Assembly: GCF_000243215.1 (NCBI RefSeq)
Contig: NZ_JH594596.1
Span: 2,316,392 to 2,380,391 of the forward strand
Reading direction: 5' to 3'
Length of the DNA stretch: 64,000 nt
Source of the DNA: Odoribacter laneus YIT 12061
GTDB lineage: Bacteria; Bacteroidota; Bacteroidia; Bacteroidales; Marinifilaceae
How positions within the stretch are numbered: position 1 is the first letter of the stretch; each line of letters opens with the position of its first letter. Both the position numbers and the translations under genes were made by a program. Positions 58,286 through 64,000 of the stretch are shown here, one piece after another. A model generated the notes under the pieces. It saw only the letters and a program-made list of their open reading frames with translations. It did not search any database and was not told the origin of the DNA.

Positions 58286-59704
58286 ATGTTATACGATAAC
58301 TTTGCGATGCTCACCAAACGGGAGTTACTGATCAGAATTGTAAAATTATTAAAAGACGATGAGTTAGTTACAAAGCTGAAATACTTACCCATAGAGATGC
58401 GTCCCCGGAATAAAAAACCGGTCAGATGCTGCGTACATAAAGATCGTTATATCCTGAAACATAAAATCATTTCCATACTAGGATTTGACATTGTAGACGA
58501 AGAAATTGACTTGATTCATTTATCGGAGTTTGCCCGGATGGCCATGGCAAATAAAAATACCAAAGAAAATATCCTTTCGGTAGTACATGAAGCCTGTAGT
58601 GCCTGCATTCAATCACAATATGCTGTTACGAATCTTTGCCGGGGATGCGAGGGACGTCCCTGCGTGATGAACTGCCCGAAAGCAGCCATTTCTTTCAAAG
58701 GAGGCAAAGCTACCATCAGTACGGAAGATTGCGTCAGTTGCGGTCTATGTCAGAAAGTGTGCCCTTATCATGCCATCGTATATACACCGGTGCCTTGCCA
58801 GGATGCCTGCCCCGTAAAAGCAATCGATAAAGATGAAGAAGGGATAGAACACATCGACAAAGATAAATGTATCTATTGCGGTAAATGCATGCAAGCCTGT
58901 CCTTACGGAGCAATTATGGAACGTTCTAAGATTATCGATATACATAAAACTCTTACTCATCCGAACAAAAAAATCATCGCTATCGTTGCCCCGGCTATTT
59001 ATGGCCAATTCAATGCTTCAGCAGGGCAGATTCTATCGGCTATCAAGCAAATTGGTTTTGACGATGTTATCGAAGTAGCCTTAGGAGCTGAAATAACGGC
59101 CAGCAAAGAGGCCGAAGAGTTACAGGAAAGGATGGAAAAAGGCTCTGCCTTTATGACCTCTTCCTGCTGTCCAGCTTATACGGGCTGGGTAAATAAGCAT
59201 GCCCCTTTACTGAAACCTTATGTCTCCGATACTCGCAGTCCCATGGTTTATGCCGCCCGCTACGTGAAAGAAAAATATCCGGAGGCCGAGGTCGTTTTCA
59301 TCGGTCCCTGTCTGGCCAAACGTTATGAAGCAGATTCCGTACCAGAAGTGGACTATGTCATGAGCTTCGAAGAATTAGGAGCTTTTATGGTCGCCTATGA
59401 TATCAATGTAGCCAATTGCAGTGAAAAAGATCTCAATGAAGGTGTAACCCGCTATGGAAGAGGCTTTGCTCAAGCCGGAGGTGTCCGCGCAGCAATTGTC
59501 AATGCCGTAGGAAACGGAGTAACAACCTTGGCTATAGAAGGATTGGATAAGAAAAACCAAGCCTTGCTAAAAACCATGGTCAAAAAACCGGAAGCCCAAT
59601 TTGTAGAGGTCATGGCTTGTGACGGAGGTTGCATTAATGGTCCTTGTTCACTCGCTCCTCTTACTCTGGCAAAACGGCAAATCAAGAAGGTCTTGGATCA
59701 ATAA
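58286..59704 (+). CDS. Monomeric [FeFe]-hydrogenase, group B-like
   Basis: This 472-residue enzyme has an N-terminal region of about 100 residues without known motifs, then several cysteine clusters (CRGCEGRPCVMNC at about 118-130; CVSCGLCQKVC at 149-159; CIYCGKCMQAC at 195-205) for ferredoxin-type centres. The H-cluster domain has TSSCCPAYTG (Cys294 proton relay, Cys295), GPCLAKRYEAD (Cys342) and EVMACDGGCINGPC (Cys445, Cys449). All catalytic cysteines are present, so hydrogen production from reduced ferredoxin is expected. The maturases HydE, HydF and HydG are not in this window. Transcription likely ends at palindrome copy C, 10 bases past the stop. Confidence 0.93.
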   Translation: MLYDNFAMLTKRELLIRIVKLLKDDELVTKLKYLPIEMRPRNKKPVRCCVHKDRYILKHKIISILGFDIVDEEIDLIHLSEFARMAMANKNTKENILSVVHEACSACIQSQYAVTNLCRGCEGRPCVMNCPKAAISFKGGKATISTEDCVSCGLCQKVCPYHAIVYTPVPCQDACPVKAIDKDEEGIEHIDKDKCIYCGKCMQACPYGAIMERSKIIDIHKTLTHPNKKIIAIVAPAIYGQFNASAGQILSAIKQIGFDDVIEVALGAEITASKEAEELQERMEKGSAFMTSSCCPAYTGWVNKHAPLLKPYVSDTRSPMVYAARYVKEKYPEAEVVFIGPCLAKRYEADSVPEVDYVMSFEELGAFMVAYDINVANCSEKDLNEGVTRYGRGFAQAGGVRAAIVNAVGNGVTTLAIEGLDKKNQALLKTMVKKPEAQFVEVMACDGGCINGPCSLAPLTLAKRQIKKVLDQ

Positions 59705-59714
59705 AAAGCCTGTT

Positions 59715-59751
59715 AAATTACACATTAGGGCACGTCCCTAATGTGTAATTT
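59715..59751. repeat. Palindromic intergenic repeat, copy C (also terminator-like)
   Basis: Arms of 16 bases (59715-59730 and 59736-59751) pair perfectly around CACGT and are followed by a short T-rich tail. It is the most perfect of the three copies and lies 10 bases past the hydrogenase stop codon. Confidence 0.88.
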
Positions 59752-60014
59752 TTATCTTTAAAAGATTACCCCTATCTGCCCACCTCCTGACTTTAAGAAG
59801 ATTCTCACTTTAAATAAAGTGTTTTATACTCCTTTGATCGGTGTTACAGAGTTTGTATTCTGCTTTCTAAAATATTCAAATTTAGAATTATACTCCTTAT
59901 TCTTTATCTTTTTACAACAAAAGATTCAGAGGGTTCTATTTGCATAAATATCTAATTATAAACATCTTAAATTCCATCTAAAACAATAATAATTTTTCAG
60001 AGGTATTTCAAAAA

Positions 60015-60045
60015 TTTGCATATTTCAAGGTAAATTATAATTTTG
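60015..60045 (+). promoter_or_regulatory. Promoter of the repeat lipoprotein gene
   Basis: TTTG (60015-60018), 19 bp, TAATTTTG (60038-60045): a perfect -33/-7 pair. The start would be near 60052. Confidence 0.8.
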
Positions 60046-60052
60046 TTATCCC

Positions 60053-60086
60053 ATTGTCCGAAAGGGTCTCTGATGCTGCGGACAAT
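60053..60086 (+). promoter_or_regulatory. Hairpin at the very 5' end of the mRNA
   Basis: ATTGTCCG (60053-60060) pairs perfectly with CGGACAAT (60079-60086) around 18 bases. It begins at the predicted transcription start, followed by a 62-base leader. Confidence 0.6.
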
Positions 60087-60148
60087 TATCTAAATAAACA
60101 TTATTTATTCACAAGCCAACTAAATTACAGGCTGAAAAATCACAAATT

Positions 60149-61828
60149 ATGATGAAAAAATCCTTCATGTGGGCCATTGCCCTTCTTCTCGGAGAGATCT
60201 GCCTCTTCACTGCTTGCAACGATGACAAAAATGACAACACACCGTTTGTCGAACCGACTGTAACGCTCACTGCCGGAGAAGTCACTACTAGCACTTTGGA
60301 ATTCGCAGTTAAACTCGAAGATGCAGACAAATGTGCCTATCTTTACACAGAAAGCAGTGCCTCCGTACCGACTGTAGAAGAAATCCTCGCTTCCGGCAAA
60401 TCCGTATCCGCATCCGGTAAGGTTTTGATCGAGGATTTAAATGCCAGTACAAGCTATCGCATTTCGGCCGTTGCCACACGGGAGGAATTCACGGGAGAAA
60501 TCGTATCGATTGAAATGCAAACCTCTGCCCCCGATCCAACGCCTGTGCCAAACATTACCCTAACGGAAGGTAGCACAACAACCAATGCACTCACCTTTAA
60601 CGTAACCCTGACCGATGCTGAAAAAGCTGCTTATATATGTCTTGAAAAAAGTGAGGGATTGACACTTCCCACTGCTGCAGAGATTATCAGCGATGGTACA
60701 GTTATTCCCCAAGCTGGCGAAGTGACTGTCAGCGAATTGAATGCGAACACAACTTATATCATCGCAGTTGCCGCAGCCAATAAAGAAGTATTTTCCGAAG
60801 TGAAGTCGATTGAAATGACTACGGACGTCTTAGTAACGGGTCCCGCTGTGTTCGACCGTCAAATCGTCGGTGCCCATTACGGAGATACTCACGATACCGG
60901 TTATTCCGAATTCTATTTCGTCTTAGCAGATGCCGATGCTACGGAAAATAACGGAGTCTATACCACCACCGGCGCCGGTCGAACGATGAGCTTCGAACTT
61001 TACCAATTCGCTCCCTCCAATCTTGACAATATTACGATTCCCGCCCGGACCTACCGTTATAATACGAATTACGGCATGAGTACCTTCTCACCGGAAAAGA
61101 CCTTCTGTATGGTTAACGACGGTAAAGGAAACATTACAAAAATCGAATTCAAAGCTGGTACAATTGAGGTAAAACTCGTCGGTAGCAACTATACCATTAC
61201 AGCCAACCTCACCACCACCACAGATGAGGAATTTACAGCCAGTTACAGTGGTACATTGAATATCGAAAACAAAGCGGAAGTTCCCGAAGGTCTCCCTCAG
61301 ATTGAAAAAGATATTACAGGAATGAATTTCATCCGCGCACTGGCTAAATATTATAGCTACGGAGTAGATAATTGCATCTTAAATCTCTACGACGTTGAGC
61401 CGACAATATCAGGCGACTCGGATTATCTGTTGAATGCCGGACATGCAGTATCTCTCGACCTTTCGACAGCAGTTTCCGAACAAATGGCTCTACAGGAAGG
61501 TATTTATACCGCTTCCGTAGATTACGATCCGGGTACTTATCTGCCAGGGTATGAAAAAGAATTCATGGGTATGGTGTTACCTTTAGGTACTTACTGTGAA
61601 GAACGTAACGATAATTACGAATCTATCTACGGTTTTATTACAGGCGGTACGGTGACGATCTCGAAAGTCGCTACAGGTTACCGTTTGGTACTTGACTTTA
61701 CCACCAACAAGGGACATAAAATCTCCGGAACTTATGAAGGCAAGGTAGAATTCACCGACAAGCGTTCGACAGAATCACCCAAGCCCATTACAGAAACAGC
61801 CAAAGCGTTGAAACTTCGCCGTCACTAA
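60149..61828 (+). CDS. Repeat-built surface lipoprotein of unknown function
   Basis: This 559-residue protein has a lipoprotein signal (LFTAC, Cys23) and an acidic NDDKNDN linker. Two Fn3-like modules of about 95 residues follow (about 35-130 and 135-225, each closing like TSYRISAVA or TTYIIAVAA). Then come two homologous ~150-residue modules (about 232-380 and 385-545), each with a FELY/LNLY-type strand, an EGIY or TYRY turn and an LTT..EEFTASYSG or FTTNKGHKISGTYEG end. I do not recognise the family of the second pair. It resembles lipoproteins of Bacteroidota fimbrial or glycan-binding loci, but no such partners are adjacent. A perfect terminator follows. Confidence 0.88.
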   Translation: MMKKSFMWAIALLLGEICLFTACNDDKNDNTPFVEPTVTLTAGEVTTSTLEFAVKLEDADKCAYLYTESSASVPTVEEILASGKSVSASGKVLIEDLNASTSYRISAVATREEFTGEIVSIEMQTSAPDPTPVPNITLTEGSTTTNALTFNVTLTDAEKAAYICLEKSEGLTLPTAAEIISDGTVIPQAGEVTVSELNANTTYIIAVAAANKEVFSEVKSIEMTTDVLVTGPAVFDRQIVGAHYGDTHDTGYSEFYFVLADADATENNGVYTTTGAGRTMSFELYQFAPSNLDNITIPARTYRYNTNYGMSTFSPEKTFCMVNDGKGNITKIEFKAGTIEVKLVGSNYTITANLTTTTDEEFTASYSGTLNIENKAEVPEGLPQIEKDITGMNFIRALAKYYSYGVDNCILNLYDVEPTISGDSDYLLNAGHAVSLDLSTAVSEQMALQEGIYTASVDYDPGTYLPGYEKEFMGMVLPLGTYCEERNDNYESIYGFITGGTVTISKVATGYRLVLDFTTNKGHKISGTYEGKVEFTDKRSTESPKPITETAKALKLRRH

Positions 61829-61865
61829 TGCTGTAAGACGTCAGTTTCCTCAAATAAAATAACAG

Positions 61866-61914
61866 AGGTTGTCCAAATTAAAAGTTATCGTTTTGATTTT
61901 GGACAACCTTTTTT
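61866..61914 (+). terminator. Terminator of the repeat lipoprotein gene
   Basis: AGGTTGTCCAAA and TTTGGACAACCT pair perfectly over 12 bases around a 20-base loop, followed by TTTTTT. Confidence 0.92.
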
Positions 61915-61987
61915 ATTGCCCTCCCTCTAAAAATAAAAGCCATAGGGTATCCTATCCGTCAAAATTAATCTTTTCACAAAAGATATT

Positions 61988-64000
61988 CTATTTATTTCTT
62001 CTAAACAAGCGTCTGAGTACACTTGCTAAATCTTCACCCTCACCGTGATGAACCGTCGAAATACTTCGGAAAGTTCCGGTTTCTTCTTCTCCGATTCCCA
62101 TCTGTACCGGATAGATTAACACACAATTATTCATCTGAAAATACTTATTCATATAAGCCGGAATCAAAGCCATTTGTCTTGAATAAGAAGGGAAATTACG
62201 CCGGCTCATGACAACTAACAAAGCGTCATCCGGCTTCACATCCCGGGATACGATCAGAAAATCATCCCAATCGGTGAATTCTACAAATTCCGCACTGATA
62301 TTATGTTTGGCTTTTACATCTTTCAAAAGGGAGAGTAAAGCCGCACTTCCGTAAAAAACGATCTTACTATTTGTATTGCGAACCACATTCCACACCCTCA
62401 CTAACCAATAGGGGAAACCCACTTCCAATTCCGCATTTTCCGGAATCAGCATAATATATCTTTTCAAAGTCGCCAGAGGTTGTACCGGCCGGTACACAAA
62501 AGTAGTGGTCGCACATTTTGCTACAATCCCCTCGACTAAATCTCCCAGAAAAGTGTTAGAAATATCAGATGCCTTCCGCAAACCCAAAACAATATCCGTA
62601 ATTTTATGTTCCTTTACGACATTCTTTATCCCGTTCACGACATTTATATCGTAACGCATCAAAGTATGAATCATCTCATCCGTTGCCGCAGCCGTTTTAG
62701 CTGCTTTATTCAAAAGCGTCTGGGATCTTTTTTCCGCGGCCATATCATTACTGTCCGATTTAATAATACTTAGAGCCATCATTGTCGTCTTACACTTCTT
62801 CGATTTGACGGTCACACCCAAGCTTATCAATTCTTCTACAGTTTCCAAATTGCTCAAAGGGATCAGGATCCGATCCTCTGTGTCGCTTTTATCTACCAAC
62901 TCTTCTCCCGCCATTTCAGCCAAAGCCACATTCTGAGCGCCTTTCTGTGTTACAAAAGAAGCGATAGTACAAGTAACCAATATCATTATAATGGTTCCGT
63001 TCAACACACTCTCGTCCAGCAACCGAATAGGTTCTCCTGTAGGTGAAGTACCCAGAATTACCTGATACCCTACCATTACAGCAGCTAATGTCGCCGCCGC
63101 CTGAGCATTAGACAAGCCAAACAAAAGACGTCCTTCATCACGGGTATAATGAAGACTCTTTTCCGTCACCCAAGCAGCCACATATTTAGAAACCGTAGCA
63201 ATTACGCACATCACAACAGCAACCCACAAAGAATCCCAACCGGTCGCAAAAACCCGATAATCGACCAACATCCCCACCCCGATTAAGAAAAAGGGAATAA
63301 AAATAGCATTTCCCACAAATTCCACCCGGTTCATTAAGGCAGAAGTATTGGGAATCAAACGATTTAAAGCCAAACCGGCCAAAAAAGCCCCGATGACATC
63401 TTCCAAGCCTGCCACCTTAGCAAGGAAAGAAGCCAGAAACACTAAAGCCAATACAAAAATATACTGAGCAATATGATCTTCATAGCGTTTAAAAAACCAT
63501 CTCCCCACTATAGGGAAAATAATTACCACGACTGCTATAAATACAAGGGTAGAGACCGTCAGTTTTACCCAAAATTGTCCATTTATATCCCCCGTGGACA
63601 TCCCCACAATTACGGCTAAAACTAATAAGGCCAACAAACAGGTAACAACCGTACCTCCGATAGAAATATTTACAGCCCGGTTTTTCGTCACACCATATTT
63701 ACTGACAATCGGATAAGTCATTAAAGTATGGGAAGCAAACATACTGGCCAATAAAACAGAAGTAGGCCAGCTAAAATTCAAAAGATATATTCCGGCAAGT
63801 GTTCCCATAATCATGGGAATAAAAAAAGTCAGCAAACCGAAATACATACCTTTACTATAATTTTTCTTCAAGTCGGCTAAATCGATCTCCAAACCCGCCA
63901 CAAACATAATATAAAGCAATCCCACTTTTCCGAAAAGCTCTATGCTACTGTCCCGCGCCATAATTCCCAACCCATTCGGTCCGATAATTGCCCCCGCAAT
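61988..64000 (-). CDS. CPA2-type cation:proton antiporter with C-terminal stress-like domain (N-terminus outside window)
   Basis: The frame is open to the window edge, so the N-terminus is missing and 671 residues remain; the TTG at 63970 is not a real start. Membrane helices with FGKVGLLYIMFVAGLEIDL, the antiporter core LASFLAKVAGLEDVIGAFLA and LFGLSNAQAAATLAAVMVGY mark a Kef/NapA-like Na+ or K+/H+ exchanger. From about residue 380 a soluble part of about 290 residues resembles universal-stress-protein modules (HKITDIVLGLRKASDISNTF). Likely roles are pH and ion homeostasis. Confidence 0.9.
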   Translation of the reverse strand: MAGAIIGPNGLGIMARDSSIELFGKVGLLYIMFVAGLEIDLADLKKNYSKGMYFGLLTFFIPMIMGTLAGIYLLNFSWPTSVLLASMFASHTLMTYPIVSKYGVTKNRAVNISIGGTVVTCLLALLVLAVIVGMSTGDINGQFWVKLTVSTLVFIAVVVIIFPIVGRWFFKRYEDHIAQYIFVLALVFLASFLAKVAGLEDVIGAFLAGLALNRLIPNTSALMNRVEFVGNAIFIPFFLIGVGMLVDYRVFATGWDSLWVAVVMCVIATVSKYVAAWVTEKSLHYTRDEGRLLFGLSNAQAAATLAAVMVGYQVILGTSPTGEPIRLLDESVLNGTIIMILVTCTIASFVTQKGAQNVALAEMAGEELVDKSDTEDRILIPLSNLETVEELISLGVTVKSKKCKTTMMALSIIKSDSNDMAAEKRSQTLLNKAAKTAAATDEMIHTLMRYDINVVNGIKNVVKEHKITDIVLGLRKASDISNTFLGDLVEGIVAKCATTTFVYRPVQPLATLKRYIMLIPENAELEVGFPYWLVRVWNVVRNTNSKIVFYGSAALLSLLKDVKAKHNISAEFVEFTDWDDFLIVSRDVKPDDALLVVMSRRNFPSYSRQMALIPAYMNKYFQMNNCVLIYPVQMGIGEEETGTFRSISTVHHGEGEDLASVLRRLFRRNK

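Larger units (their letters stand above)
59752..60148. other. AT-rich region with promoter and 5' hairpin, no gene
   Basis: About 400 bases upstream of the lipoprotein gene hold no ORF of interest. The last 130 bases carry a promoter and a hairpin, listed separately; the rest is AT-rich spacer. Confidence 0.6.

Overview
The window is a chromosomal segment of a Bacteroidota bacterium, most likely Bacteroidales. Signs are promoters of the Bacteroidota -33/-7 type (TTTG, about 20 bp, TAnnTTTG), many lipoproteins with BACON-like domains, a 16S gene of Bacteroidales type, a seven-gene V-type ATPase operon, SecD-SecF fused in one protein, and class III fructose bisphosphatase. Odoribacteraceae (Odoribacter/Butyricimonas-like) would fit the hydrogenase and V-ATPase content, but that is a guess from gene content. 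No tool was run, so family names rest on motif recognition.

Layout. 1-1468: 16S rRNA on the minus strand, cut at its 3' end by the window edge, with a leader carrying two tandem promoters. 1.9-5.1 kb: two tandem paralogous surface lipoproteins with leucine-rich cysteine-bearing repeats, divergent from a membrane-spanning TPR-HTH regulator (5.5-7.3 kb). 7.5-15.3 kb: V-type ATPase operon (K, I, D, B, A, DUF2764, E) read on the minus strand. 15.6-19.7 kb: a LysR regulator, class III fbp and a YeiH-type membrane protein. 19.9-22.6 kb: ExbB/ExbD, a DUF4136 lipoprotein and a small beta-barrel. 22.7-24.8 kb: a GH29 alpha-fucosidase, then tRNA-Trp. 25.1-30.0 kb: lysA, lysC, prmA and an rRNA m5C methyltransferase, with murB divergent. 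31.2-35.0 kb: a GH110-like alpha-galactosidase and a toroid glycosidase-like protein. 35.3-36.7 kb: flotillin-like FloA and NfeD. 37.0-41.8 kb: folE, fabD, a 7TM-HD phosphodiesterase and a LacI regulator. 42.2-45.4 kb: a GldA/GldF/GldG-type ABC system. 45.5-48.8 kb: dapA with a small partner, tRNA-Arg and ddl. 48.9-55.1 kb: a MATE transporter, malate dehydrogenase, a retropepsin-like protein and secDF. 55.3-59.7 kb: a three-gene hydrogen module. 60.1-64.0 kb: a repeat-rich lipoprotein and a CPA2 antiporter running off the window end.

How the genes work together. Lysine/DAP synthesis appears twice (lysC-lysA and dapA) and feeds peptidoglycan together with murB and ddl. The fucosidase and alpha-galactosidase would strip terminal sugars from host blood-group-type glycans. 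The most notable system is at 55302-59704: a PAS-containing putative sensory [FeFe]-hydrogenase whose proton-shuttle cysteine is replaced by alanine, a SpoIIE-type phosphatase with an extra C-terminal domain, and a ferredoxin-rich catalytic-type [FeFe]-hydrogenase. This looks like a hydrogen-sensing circuit beside a hydrogen-producing enzyme. A second notable item is a family of three near-identical palindromes (around 1930, 47264 and 59715) in unrelated intergenic spots.
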